Source of the DNA: Beta vulgaris subsp. vulgaris
Taxonomy: Eukaryota > Streptophyta > Magnoliopsida > Caryophyllales > Amaranthaceae
Direction of reading: 5' to 3'
DNA: 64,000 bases
Assembly (NCBI RefSeq): GCF_026745355.1
Contig: NC_079206.1
Location: 12,244,779 to 12,308,778, forward strand
Part shown: positions 21,457-34,267 of the stretch, piece after piece
Layout of the letters: each line of letters begins with the position of its first letter
Position numbering within the stretch: position 1 is the first letter of the stretch
Notes under the pieces: model-generated
Seen by the model: only the letters and a program-made list of their open reading frames with translations
What the model was told of the DNA's origin: nothing
Database searches by the model: none
Made by a program: the position numbers and the translations under genes

Positions 21457-22224
21457 GGAAAATGGACTTTAGAAGTTGGATTAAGGAAAATATGCATTCT
21501 ACTGACTCATTCTGGGATTTACCTTGGGGGACCCTTTTCCCCTATTTGTGTCATGAAATTTGGAAGGATAGAAATGCATGCGTTTTCAAAAATCAAAATC
21601 CCTCATCGTTTCGAGTAGTTTGTTATAGGGCCAGAGAGAAGGTGAAACAATTCTTATCTGCCACAGGTTCGGATTCTTTAAATACTGACCCACCCACTTT
21701 TGCCCATGCTCAAGAGTTCTTAATGATTCATGTTGATGCGTCTTTTGTTGGGAATATGGAAGTTGCAGGATAGGGGGGGTTATCCGGAATGGTAGTGGTG
21801 AGTGGGTTTGGGGTTTCCAGAGGAAGACATATGCTAACAACCCACTCACAGCGGAACTTTTAGCCATCCTTGAGGCTCTTGTGTTAATTGCCAAATACAA
21901 GCTCCCGAAATCCATTGTATATTCTGATTGTAAGGATGCAGTTAATCTTCTCACAGGGGGTCTGTCTGACCTTTATTCAAACTTGACTAACACATGCAGG
22001 CAGTGGATCTCTAAGCACCCGGATCTCCAGCTGAAACACTGTAGTAGGCAGTACAACAAGGCGGCAGACTGCATGGCCAAAGCTTGTAGGAACATGGATG
22101 GAGATAGTATTGTAACTAGGATCTTCCCTCTAGTTATTGTTTGGAACAACTATCAGCGGATTGTAATATGTTTAACTTTATTAATTAATGAATGAAAGCC
22201 ATGTTTACAAAAAAAAAAAAAAAA
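21457..22224 (+). mobile_element. 5'-truncated L1-type LINE with RNase H domain
   Basis: The 3' end has a TTAATTAATGAATGAAAGCC tail followed by an A tract. The flanks carry a perfect 14-bp duplication, AAAGACTTTATTAA (21443-21456 and 22225-22238). The sequence encodes the plant LINE region after reverse transcriptase (CHEIWKDRNACVFK) and an RNase H domain (HVDASFVGN, AELLAILEAL, VYSDCKDAV, YNKAADCMAK). The coding frame is broken near 21770, where an in-frame TAG and a G-run indel separate the two halves. No endonuclease or reverse transcriptase remains. Confidence 0.9.
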
Positions 22225-22238
22225 AAAGACTTTATTAA

Positions 22239-24413
22239 CCAATAAAACACACATTTTGTGAAGCCTCGCTTTCCTTCAACTTTGATGGGTAGTTCTTTGA
22301 CATTGTAGCCTATTGGGTGGGCGACAAAAGAAGAGTTATACGTGTCAATCAGTCTCTCAAATTTTCTAGCTATCAAGTTTAACAAACTTTATCTTTCCAA
22401 ATTTTACAAACTTTAACCATACATTTTCACCAACATATAAAAAAAAAATCCACTATATTTTAAGATCTTTATTAGATTATTGAATATATACTTTTAGAAT
22501 ATTATTTTTTATTAGTACATAAACAAAAACTTCCTTCCTCTCTCTCGTTTTAAATGCAACAAAGAGGTATTATTTGTAACATATAAAATATTCCTTTGTT
22601 GCATTTAAAACGAAACAAAGAAATATAAATAGTAAAAAAAAAATGTGACTTGAATTCCTTGGAAAAAAAAAACTAATTGAGATTCTTCAATGGGGAGGTA
22701 GAGACGGGAGTGGAGGGAGTAGTTGTGAGGCCCCAATTTGCGTGTTTCATCACACAATGCTTCAACATGTCTGAAATTTTACCATTTTCAAACTATACCA
22801 GGTCATCTGCGTATTGCAATCTCTGTTATCACTGATCACATCGACAATGTAATAAGAATTATAAATTAGTAATATGGCAGCTAAATCTAGACAGGTTTAT
22901 TAAATTGCGGGTGCAAAAAAGTAAGAATAAGAATGAAAATACCGTATGTATTCATTATAGACAACTCCAATGCTCAAAAATAAAATCATTTTTAACATTT
23001 ATCAACATCTCACCAGCCTATCTTATGTGATTCTGCACCAGAAAATATACATAATCTTCATTTGGCAACATCTTCCTTACAGATAGCTAGAGTTACACAG
23101 TACACCCTTTTCTCAGTTAAACGTGTACTACTTTCGTCATCAAGTAACTGGAATACTGTTTACAATGTCTATAGAGTGCTCCATTATGTAGGAGGAGAGA
23201 TTATACATATGGCAAGTCTTCTCCATGAAAAAGCAGGTACTTGATAGTCCGAACAAGCTCGTTTCCTGCACATCATTTTCATGAACTTATATGTACAGGA
23301 CGTAATCAAGCCTTTTCTTTACAAAAATGGATACACACCTCATGGTCAAATGGATACAGTTCATATCTGAACTTTTTACAAAGAATCATCAATATAGTTC
23401 AACTAAATGACAGAGGTTAAATGGAGAAGTACAGTGAGACATTCTGTTGCCAACGCAAATTATGGAATTGGGAATGATTATGTGATCTTTCCAGAAAAAG
23501 GACCCTAACCACTAGCAAAAGGTCTATGTCATAGATTCATAACGTGGGAGCCGATACTGTGTGAAAGCTCTTCCTGAAGAGCTTAAGGGCTAGAGTTACA
23601 AATCACTTTCTCAAGGTTGTTGTGAGCCTAAAGCAAGCTGTAAGTGAAAACAGACACGTGCAGTAGAGAAGTCACAATCAATCTAAACCAAAAACGATTT
23701 TTCATGATATAGAGCATTATATAGGCAATAACCAGCACAAAGAACTTGGAGAAATCCAAGTGTCTCTTGTAAACTCATGCACCAAGATGGCATAGTGGGA
23801 TAGCAAGAAAGACACACAAAGCAGCCTTCTTTTTCTAGAACTTAAGCTACAAATACCGCCACTTGGAAATGAATAAGCAGACAGTTCTCTCAAGAAAATA
23901 TCTATGGGCTCAACTCAACTCCAAAGTATTCAGGGACTCAGCACGTCTTAATGGGAAGACAGATATTCCAAAAAGCCACAATTGTATATACTATTATGGC
24001 GGGACCAGGGCTAGCAATGAATATTGTGCATTAGATGGTGTCATTAATTCTCCTAATCATAGCATTAGCACCAAACAGCACTTCCATCCAGTAAGCTAAA
24101 AAATTCTGCCAGCTGCCTTAAATAGGAAGGATGTACTTAACAATATTTAATTTCCTATAATTTGACAAATCCAACATTACTTGCAAGTGGCAAAAGTGCA
24201 TATTTTTATCAAAAAAGTAAATATAGTATAACACAATAGTGGAAATAATATGCTCCGACGGCGGCTCCGCCATCTAGCATGTTCCTTTTTTTACACAGAT
24301 TTAAGGCATTAATCTCCTTTCCCAACTTACTAAAGAAAATACAAATAATTGGAGGAATCAGGAAAGGCTTACCTGAACATAGTCATGACCAACATTTGAT
24401 GATCTTTAGAAAT
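22239..24413. other. Intergenic, including a Stowaway-like hairpin and the CLPR4 3' region
   Basis: At 22530-22626 a palindrome pairs CGTTTTAAATGCAACAAAG with CTTTGTTGCATTTAAAACG; it belongs to the same MITE family as 50207-50297. The rest up to 24413 has no convincing coding frame and must include the CLPR4 3' UTR. Confidence 0.6.
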
Positions 24414-27400
24414 TCAAATGAACTGCGCTTTCCTCAAGTCTGCAACAACTCCTTTGTCCTCTGTGCTCCTTTCATTGTAGAGAACCTACGACATAAAAGG
24501 ACATGCTTGTAAGTTATAAATGATATTTGATTTCCTAAAAACATTGGAGGACGAGGGGTATCAGGGTTTGGGAAAAACAACAATTACTGTAGATAGGCTT
24601 ACCTTATCAATGATACCATATTCAACAGCTTCACTAGGGCTAAAATATTTTGGGCGTCGAATGTCAGCCTCAATCTCTTCAGGAGGTTTTCCGATATGTC
24701 TTGAATACAGCTTGACCTATAAGCCATATGATAAATGTTACCCTCAATAGTCAATACCGAGGTCAAATACTCAACAATAACATCAAATTTTGAGTAGAAA
24801 TAATAACCAGGCAGCAGCCAATCATTTTGCTTTGCTTGGATAGTATACAAGTGAAACAAATTATAATAGCACAAACATGTCTCTGAATTTTGCTCATACA
24901 GGTAAGCATATAAACATAAATTAAATGACGCCTGTTGAAAGGCTTATATAAGAATGAGGGGGTAATTTATAAAGTCATTTATCATTTGAAGGCATAGGAT
25001 GTCTAACAATCAAGAAACAAAAGCTAGAAACAGCATGAGGAATCCCGCTGAATAATGAGAAACCACAAACACGACACATCCCCTACCCCTCACTAGTCAC
25101 TTCTAAGAGCCCGGGGAGAAGATCAGTGAGGAAAGAGAAGAGACAAGACTTGAGAGTTGATAATGAATGAGGACTTTGGAACTCCTGCTTGTACTCTTCA
25201 AGTCAGTAAATCTCTAATCGTATGAACTTGGCATAGTTGATTATCATCAATGGAGAACGACAAATATGTCTATTAAATCATAATATGTAAAAAATAAATC
25301 CTAAAACTTTACAAACGAGAATAGATAAGCATCTACTTCTAGCTTCTTTTAGAAAATTTTCAACGAGTCAAGGATTTCCTATTCAACAATAATTTTGAAT
25401 TTATACTTGTCTTAGAATCACCTTAGGAAGAAATTCATTATTAGTAGTCTTTGTGTTTGTGCTTTAAAGAGGAGGAATCTGTTAACAGTCTCCACCTCTT
25501 TTGTCCTTGGGTTCTTCCTCTTTAACCTTGTTTAGGTTGAGCTTGGTCCAACCTTGTTGTGTAAAAGATGTCCTGGTTGCCTGGAAATAGACGTAACAGG
25601 TTGGTTTGGTGAGATTAGGAAGATGATCAGTTAACAGTTGGATGTGCACTTGGAAAGAAAGAATAACAGTTGGATGTGCACTTGGAAAGAAAGAAACCAA
25701 CAGATTGTTGAGGCCTTGAGGGTTTAGTTTCCACCTCTGAAGGTTTCAAGTTCCACTTTGAGACTTTTGTACAGCTAAAGTCAAGTTTGTCTTTTGAGCA
25801 ACACTCAATTTTCCCAGTTTTGTAGATAAGTTGCACCACATAACTTGAGGGCTTGAGCCTCTTTGTCCTTAGTACTCCCCTTTTGTACATGGGTGATAGC
25901 CCTCTGGTGTCTTTTTAATCTAATTCTTCATTGCACATTGTCTTAAAAACACTCTACCCTTGATTTCTACTCCATGACTATTTGTCCCATAGACAATTCT
26001 TGTTTCCTTAAAAAACAAGCAAATATATTTTCTTTTCCCTAAGAGAACAGAATTGGGAGAAGGGAAAAACACCATCTGTAAGTGAACATATGATGGCTTC
26101 AAGCATGTGAAGTAAAAGAGTGAAAAAGACTACAATGGCCATTCTTCAGTAGCACCATGTTCTTTTGAGAAACAGTGTTCCACATTGACGATAAGCATAA
26201 TCAACGAGTCTGTTCTTTTGAAGATATTAGCAAATCACACAAAAGGCAGCGTATAGCACACATATACCAAGTTCTATAATAAGATTTGTGTGAAAATGAG
26301 AGAACCTTCACAACTCTAATGAACCATATAAACATAAAGTACTTCCTCCATTATTTACAATTGCATCATTTGGACGTTTACAATTTACGATATGCACCTA
26401 CTAACTCGACCATCTTCTGTGATTTAAACATAAGCAAAATATGGTCATGTGAGATTTGACATATACTTACAAACATCAATTTTTTTCTTCATATAAGTTC
26501 ACTAAAATATGATATAAATATTAAGGTTAAAGTTGCGCATTTGTAAGCGTGAAACTCCAGATAATGCTACTATATAAAAACAAAGGAAATATTAAATACA
26601 CTGTCCACAGAGGAAACAAAAAAGAACAAGGATGAAGATGAAAATATGACCGATGCAAGTCACACTTATAACTTAGAAAAAACAATTCCAATTGTGCCAA
26701 TTTGCTTAAAAAGGGTCTCAACTTTTAATTATTTCATAGCAATCGTAACTTTGTAGGTTCTCTTCCCAAAAGGCCAAAACGACCCTTCAGCTTAATTAAT
26801 TTGCTAAATCAGTCAATCACAAAACACTTGTCTAATAACCCTTTCTTTAAATCAACAAAAGCCAATGGAAGAGCTCAATGCGTCATAATTAACCGACTTA
26901 GCAAGTTAATAAAGCTAAAGGACCATTTTCGGAAGCAAACCCCAAAGTCAGGAGCTATGAGATAGTAAAAAGTTGAGACTTTTTAAAGCGCACCGACCAT
27001 AGTTGGACAGATAGAGTTTTCTATAACTTATGATGATATCTATTTCCTTTATCTGAATTTAGACAAATAAATTGCATAATATATTCCAGCACATTACCAA
27101 TTCTGCCTTCACATTCTTTACTTCTTTCCTAGCAAGTTCAACATCAGTTGCTTGACCTTGGAACCTTGCAATTGGCTGCAGAAAGAATGCAAAAGGACTC
27201 TTAAAACCATCAGAATTTGTTAAGCATGTAATGAAATCCTGAACCATCTGGCGAGCCTAAGACGTTATTAAAGAATGTAAGAGAAGCGATATCCCCAATC
27301 CTAGATTGAATTATGACCTGTTTCATCATGATGGTAGAGGATGGCAGGGCAGCCCGGTTACCCTTTGCACCAGCAGCCAAAAGCAAGGCCGCCTCACCCC

Positions 27401-30400
27401 AAGCATTGCCAACACAGAGAGTAAAAATAGGTGGCTTAACATACCTGAAAAAAAAAAACAAAGAGATCAACAATTACAAAAGCCACACTTAAGAGCTGAA
27501 AGTCAGCTAAGTCAAAACATCTCAGCTTTTCTAAAAAGACTCGGGAAATATATTGGACAAAATTTATAGATAAGTGAGCAAATCCCTTAATAAATATTGG
27601 ATGTTTGACTTCATAAAATCAGCGAAATATACAGAATATATATTGATAATAAGCATATATAGACCACCTCATAACATCATATATTGCAAATGCCTCTGTT
27701 TCATAACCCAATTTCTCGCCACCCTAAAAGAAAGAAAAGGCAAGACAAACGTCAATATCAGCGCTAAAGACCCAACACCAGTCATGAAACGAAAAAGAAT
27801 TGCACTAGCAGAATTCATCAGAACATAATAAACAAGTGCAACAGGAAATCCACATGTAAATAAAATGTTTCAGTAGATTTACATAGGTTCAAGAAGACCA
27901 CTACAGAAATTAACCTCCTATAACAACAAGCAAGGTACTGATAACTTTTGAAAATCCATCTGTAGCCAAGGGACTTGCCAATAGCATATAAGAGGATCAG
28001 CAAGACAGCAACACCAGTCCACTAATGATTTTGCAATTGATTTTCCTTTGTACGTCAAGTAACAACTTTCACAACAGCAGATGACCAAATGTCCAAATCA
28101 TAACACATTTATGCCCCTGCCCCAAAGGTGAACTGTCTAACAGGATCATCATTCTAAGACCAAAATAGTAATTTGATTAATTGTCACCAGAAAAATGTCT
28201 TAAGACTATTGCATTGAATAATTTCAATTGCATAAGTTAGTGTCAGAATTTAGCTGAATAAAATACTTAGATACCTTCAAACTTCTAAAACAAAAAAATG
28301 CAATTCTATGTGTTACTGCAAGCATCAAAAATCCACTATCAACTGAAACAAGATAAATGATTAAAATCTGATGGCTGTGAAACACCAAAAGGCATTTTGG
28401 GGGTAATCGTGCAACTAATGGGTAATATAGATTGACCTTCAGCCTAAGCAGAGGATGTAATGGGTAGGAGGATCGAATATTGATCTCTGCTATTTATAAT
28501 CTACTTGACTCAACTCCAATAAATATGCATCAATTTTTTGAAATTTGAATGAGCAATTCAAAGGCGCCAGTTTGAAGCATTAAGAGGCATGGTCGACATC
28601 ATCCAATTAACATACAAGCCAGCAGCAGCAGCAAAAACTCACCTTTGTAGTTCCAGTAGAATTGATGTAAAGATAAATTGGCTTCTCCTCGTCCTCATAT
28701 TGAAGATATAGAAATTCTGCAAGTATCAGCTCAGTCACAGAAGGCACAAGAGACATGCCTAAGTAAACTATCCGGTTCTTGTACAAGTAAGAAGCCAGAT
28801 CTGGCGGTGGTTGCTCCCAAGCACTTCCTCTAGAGAAAGGTATGACCTGCCATATGTCAATAAAAATACATTGATCAACAACAGCAAACTCTTCAGACGA
28901 CACTATATTCTATAGACCATATAAATTAATAACAAATGATCTGACAATGAACATTTGTCAATTTCAAGGATGAAGTGATAAATTGATAATTACCGTACTC
29001 GTTAGGGGTAGTGATACACATCTCCTAAAATTCACAAGAGGGTCTATTGTTACGAATAAACATATTAATGCCTTGACGAAACACAAGCTTTAATAGAAAA
29101 ATAAGAGTGGAGAAAGATACATCGATTTCAATGTGAGAATTAAGAGAGCCCTAAAGGGTGACAGGCTGCAAGTTGTTCAAACATATATGTTTCATATACC
29201 CATTGTATTAGTTCCACATGAAGGAAGCAACAGTAAAAAAAATAACTAGGAAAAAAAAACTATAAGTAAGCAAGAAAACAAACATGTATATTTGTTTATA
29301 GAAATCCAATTCCAAATAATGACATCCAAGGAAAATCGTCACAAGTCATCAGGTTTAAGTGTTTAACCCAAATCACTCTAACTATATGTCTAGCCTGTTC
29401 TTTTTCATAATTAAACTAAAGAAGAAGCTCCTGGATCAGAGCGGGCGGAGGACAGAAGTGGCCTTGTTGTGTACCTCACCAAGTAGTGCTAATTTCTCCC
29501 TTTTTAGAACGGTTCCAGCCGAAACTGATGTGTGATCTGAAATAAATAATTGTTCCAATGAAACCTTCTTTTATACCACAAATTGGCCGGTGCTATACAT
29601 TTACATAACAGATTGTATGATAGGTCATAAATTAAGGAAAATTTGCACCAACTCTATATTTCCTGTGACACGCAAAAACAATTACAAAAAATTAAGGATA
29701 AAAATACAATACTTATTTTTTTTAAAAATCCGACAGAGGCTTTTAAACCCCTCGCCAAATACACAAGACCACTTTCAAACCTTCGCAAACTTAGTATAAA
29801 GTTATTTCAGCCGGCTAACATCTTTCTAGAAAACCATGAATCAAATCAACATCTTTCCAGCTAGGTCAACTGGTAAGACTTGAGGGGTTGGTTGTGCATA
29901 CAAGTCACAAGGGTGAAGGGTCCTCGACCTCGAGGCATACAGCCTGTAAGCAATGTAAATGCAGTTCTCAAGAGGTTTGCTAATAGACATAAAACCCCGG
30001 GAAGAGTGTCATTAAGGAGAAATATAGATCGAACAGGCTGGGATGCTTGGTTGGTAAATCAACTTTTTTGTCTTATCCAGTGGGTATTCTGGATCTATCT
30101 AATAGATGACTTATGATGAAGAGTTACTCTAGAAGCTGTTATGGTGTGATTATTCTAAAGACACCTAGGTTACTCGGGACTATTCATACCGCAAATACCC
30201 ATGTCACATCCTAGACACTCCGACAACAGTATGACACTTTAACACTTGATTTTGAGCCAACCATAAATTTCTTTCATGAAATAGCCGTGTCAGACACTTA
30301 TAAACGAACCTGTGTCTGATTTGAGTACCCAAAGCCGAGTATGTAGATAGGGGATCTTTTAAATGTTCAATTTCTTAATAACTTTGATCTAACATCATTC

Positions 30401-33074
30401 AAGGAAGGTATGCACCAAACAACACAGTCGAAGTTGCTTTTATGAGACTATTCACTATCGTTCTTGATGGTTTGAGTGCATGATTATATTCTCAACATCC
30501 TGATGAAGTTGATACTCTGCTTTCCAAACTAAAGGATTAAGGGGGCGTTTGGTTTGGGGGAAACTGGAAAGGGAATAGAACCTCTTGATTCCCTTTTATG
30601 TTGTTTGTTTTGGGGGTTTATTTTCCCCCCTTTTCCCCTCCTTACCCCCAAATCCCTCTAATTTAATTATCCACACCCCCAAGGTTTCACATTCCCTTTC
30701 TTTGACTCATCATTGACCACCTCCTTGACCATCCAACCACCACTACCAAACCATCACAACATAACCTAATCATTACCACCACTAGGCTCCTCCACCTGCT
30801 CAACCAACCACCACCCAACCGCCAACAGAACCGCTTCCTTGACCACCCACCCGCCGGCAACCCTAACCCGACCACCAGAACCCTAACCCAACCATCGGAA
30901 CACCCGACCATCCACACCCCCTCCATCGTGATTCCCACCACCACCCTAATTCACCGGCCGAAACCCATACTACCAACCACGAAACCCGCCCAGATCTGAG
31001 GAAGGGAGCCCAAAAAAACCAGCCATCACCACCAAAAGAACCACCAACCACGAAGAAGAGAAGAGTGGCAGTGGCACCTCTAGATGAATCTGGGCAGAAA
31101 CAATCCGGCTCATGTCGATGACCGCAAAGGTAGAGGGGAGGGGGACTACGGCCAGGAAAGAGGGGAAGGGTGGCGACGGGGGAAGAGGGGAGGGGTGGCG
31201 GTGGTAAGGGTGGTTTGAATTGAAAAACAAAAGTGTGATATACATTGGTGGTTGAAGGAAAATTTGTGGTGGTTAAATGTTAGTGTTTCCCTTAGACATT
31301 TTGAAACAAACAACAAACTAAATCTAAGGGTTTGGCTTTCCATTCACCTTATTTCCCTTTCTTAAACCCTTTCCCTTTTCCCTTAGTGAACCAAACGCCC
31401 CCTAAAATAATTGAATGTATCAATCCCAAGTGCCTTCTAAAGCTTAGTTCTTTCTCTTTGATGCTTGTCATCTGTATAGAATAAAAAAAAAAATTGTGGC
31501 CTGGAATCGAATGAAGAAGCTAACATGAGATACAGATCACTTCTTCAATGACAACAAATCAGAAGTCTCTCACACCATTTTTACATGATGCACCATGTAT
31601 CTGCCATATATCCATGCTATAAATTGAAAACTTGCAAGACCCTCGATGCAAATAAGAGCCTTTCATCAAATAGAAAACCCTCAATGCATCCTCCTCACGC
31701 TTCTCTTGCAAATTGTCGAATATAAACAGAGAAGAGAGGATAGGTTCATTACATTCAAATGAAGGATATGGAAATTTTCCATAAATAATTGAAATTAATT
31801 TCAGAGACAATTATTCCACAAGTCTCTCACATCTTTTTCACATGATGTACCGGCTATATCCATGCTATGAACTGACTCTACAGACCCTCAATGCAAATAA
31901 GAGACTAGATTATGTAAATCGAGACCAATATCAATGAATATGTACCAACTACAGACGACTACATATGTTCAATGGTTCATTTGGCTTGTTATCCATGTAC
32001 ATGTGTTCATTTGGCTTGTATCTATGTACATTTGGCTTGTTATCCATGTACATGTACGCACCATACTCTATGTACTAGCGTATGCACCATCTAAGCTTTG
32101 AAATAAGAGCCTTTCATAAAGTAAGTAATCTACGAAGCATCCTCCTCACTCTTCCTACCTTACAATAGTTCATTACTAACTAAATAAGCTTCCTCACTGA
32201 CCGTAGCAAGAGCCACACAGAGGCAACAAAGTATTATTTCAAGGGGATCCTAAAAGTGCAGATGGACAACAAAAAATTTTTTATCTGTAACATTCACAGC
32301 GCCAAGAGCGAGCAAACCGAACACATCCCCGACTACTCACAGGCAGAACACCACTTAGCCACAAATCGAAATGCAAGGTTAAATTAAGGGGAAAAACATC
32401 ATCCTATTGTCCATCCATCCACCATTCACTTCACCACTCAAATTTCCAAACTAAGAAAAAGAATCAACAACTTATCATAAGTTGATATAATGTACCAATA
32501 TCATAACCAACCAAACCATAATCATATAAATCCAATTGAACTAAAGCCGGTGCATCATAGCATGGATATAGGCGGTGCATCAAATCACAAATCACAAATC
32601 AATTGATAATTATCACACGTTCACCCTAAACTTTCATCCGTCCAAACTAAGCCATTATTCAATTCGCAATCAGATAGGCCGCCAATAAACTCAACTAATC
32701 ATTCAGAAACGCAATTTCAGATTAATCTATCAAAACAAAAACAACAAAATAAACCTAGAAAAGCTGCGGAAATGGAGAAAATGAAGAGAGAAAGTGCAAG
32801 AAAAGAGGTGAAAGCATACCATGGTGACAACGCCGCGTTTCGGGCGAGAGTTGGGGGTGGTGAGAGAATGAGGTCGAATTTTGTTGCCGGAAAAGTCGCC
32901 GGCAACGCTGCCGCCGACGAAAGGAGAGAGAAAATTGGTGGAAAGAGATGCTTTAAGAGAAGGGGAGCGAAACGAAGTGGTGGCAGTGTTAGTTGGTTTG
33001 GAGTGAGTTGGAGGAGATGAGGAGTATATTCGGGTGGTAAGGAGAGAATGAGAAGACGCCATTGATGCCGCCAT
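24414..33074 (-). CDS. CLPR4: Plastid Clp protease proteolytic-like subunit ClpR4, complete (7 exons, 301 aa)
   Basis: Exons: 33074-32820, 28846-28643, 27723-27668, 27444-27318, 27175-27098, 24716-24603 and 24485-24414. They total 906 nt, all GT/AG, with every phase closing. Residues 1 to about 75 are a Ser/Thr-rich chloroplast transit peptide. Residues 86-153 (PPPDLASYLYKNRIVYLG, EEKPIYLYINSTGTTK) start the Clp fold. Residues 154-172 (GGEKLGYETEAFAIYDVM) contain the insertion typical of ClpR4. At the ClpP catalytic Ser site the sequence is CVGNAWGEAA (Gly188), and at the His site MMKQP (Lys213), so this is a non-catalytic subunit of the stromal ClpPR core, which is needed for plastid protein turnover. 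The C-terminus is VADLRKAQFI. Length matches the family (about 300 aa). Intron 1 is about 4 kb and holds a Tourist MITE. Confidence 0.95.
25632..25697. repeat. Two-copy tandem repeat in CLPR4 intron 5
   Basis: AACAGTTGGATGTGCACTTG followed by GAAAGAAAGAA occurs twice in a row with a period of about 36 bp. Non-coding intron sequence. Confidence 0.8.
26341..26595. mobile_element. Degenerate Stowaway MITE in CLPR4 intron 5
   Basis: The left end ACTTCCTCCATTATTTACAA and internal words (GGTCATGTGAGATTTGA, TTGTAAGCGTGAAACTCC) match the 3577 and 19316 family. The right terminus (AAACAAAGGAAATA) is eroded. Confidence 0.55.
30541..31402. mobile_element. Tourist-like (PIF/Harbinger) element in CLPR4 intron 1 (862 bp)
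   Basis: Left terminus GGGGGCGTTTGGTT and right terminus AACCAAACGCCCCC are inverse. TAA is duplicated at 30538-30540 and 31403-31405. The interior is C-rich at the left and G-rich at the right, with chance long frames in several phases but no transposase. Confidence 0.87.
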
Positions 33075-33292
33075 TGTTGTGCAGATGAGAAAGAAAGAGA
33101 AAGAGAAAGTTGCAAGAAATCAACTCTCCAAGAAGAAGATAGAGAGAAGGCCTCTGTTATGAATCCGACCCAGTAATATCGGGGCTAAGGCTAAATGGTC
33201 GTTATTGTAACAAAATGTGATGGACCTCTTGGGTTTGCGAAATGGGCTGAATTGCTAAGATTTGGGTTTAAACTTTAGTAGTAGACCTCAAA
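33075..33292 (-). promoter_or_regulatory. CLPR4 5' UTR and proximal promoter region
   Basis: Immediately upstream of the CLPR4 start codon on the minus strand. It contains a CTTTCTCTTTCTCTTTC pyrimidine tract (33085-33105) typical of plant leaders. I see no clear TATA box. Confidence 0.4.
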
Positions 33293-34267
33293 TTATTATA
33301 TGGATTCGGGTCCATGTAGGTCCATGTATTTCTTACATGGACCCCCTCGAAACATTCACTTTGTATAGGAAAATGTTAAACCACCACCACCATTTCACCC
33401 AATTACTCCAACTTCGACACACTTCTGCACCAACTACGCGAACATCTTCCCCGTCCCTCGCACAACCACCACCACCACCACTACATCCACAGTAACGTTT
33501 GGAATGGAGTTGCATCCACTTCCTCACCTTCTCGAGTGACACATCAGCTTCTGTTGATGAAATGTTGGTTGCAGCACCGTGTAGACGGTTGCATCGTCAG
33601 CTGCAAAGGAATCGACGTCCTCGGCTCTGCGGTGGCGAGTTTGATAAACCCTATGAGAGAAAAAAACAATCGATTTGGGAGTGCATAAGTGAGATTTGGT
33701 GATGAAAGATAAATAATAAGGTTTTGTAAATCTTTGATATAATATGTGTTCGATATCAACAAGTTTGAGCAACTCTATCTTCACGATTGAAACTAAGATG
33801 AGTAATTTTATTATTGGATTTTTTTTTTTTTGTAGAGTAACTCAGCTTCACATTTGATGGTCCGCATTGTTGAACATTTTTGTAAAGAAAGTGAATATTT
33901 GACAATTCAAGTTGAACATTTGATATCGTTTGCACTTTTTTTACGTTTGAACATTTAATTTTAACATTTGAATATGCGGTTTATAAATGTGAACATTTGT
34001 GAATTATTACACATGAACATTCGAACTTTTGAATGTGAATATTTTTTTCTCAATTTGCATGTTTTTTGTGTCAATATCAGAATATAAGATGTTAACATTT
34101 GAATATGTGGTTATAAATATGAATATTTGTGAATCATGTATTACTACATGAACATTGGAACTTGCATTTGATCACATTTGGTTTTTCAGTTTGAACATTT
34201 TGGGTCAATATGTGAAAATTTACAAATATTTTCATATACAAAGTGAATAATTTGTTTGTTGAATTGA

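Noticed and set aside
25482..26102. Three frames on the minus strand within CLPR4 intron 5
   Set aside because: They overlap a two-copy tandem repeat and show no motif. They may be old repeat debris but I cannot assign a family.
29856..29960. SINE-like segment (AGGTCAACTGGTAAGA and a GGGTCCTCGACCTC B-box-like word)
   Set aside because: No A/T tract and no target duplication could be found, so it was not listed as an element.
30687..31245. Overlapping Trp/Gly/Val-rich frames in CLPR4 intron 1
   Set aside because: They lie within the Tourist-like element and result from GC-skewed low-complexity sequence.
33499..33702. 67-codon frame with some basic residues
   Set aside because: Overlapping frames on both strands, no family match, and it lies in repeat-rich sequence.
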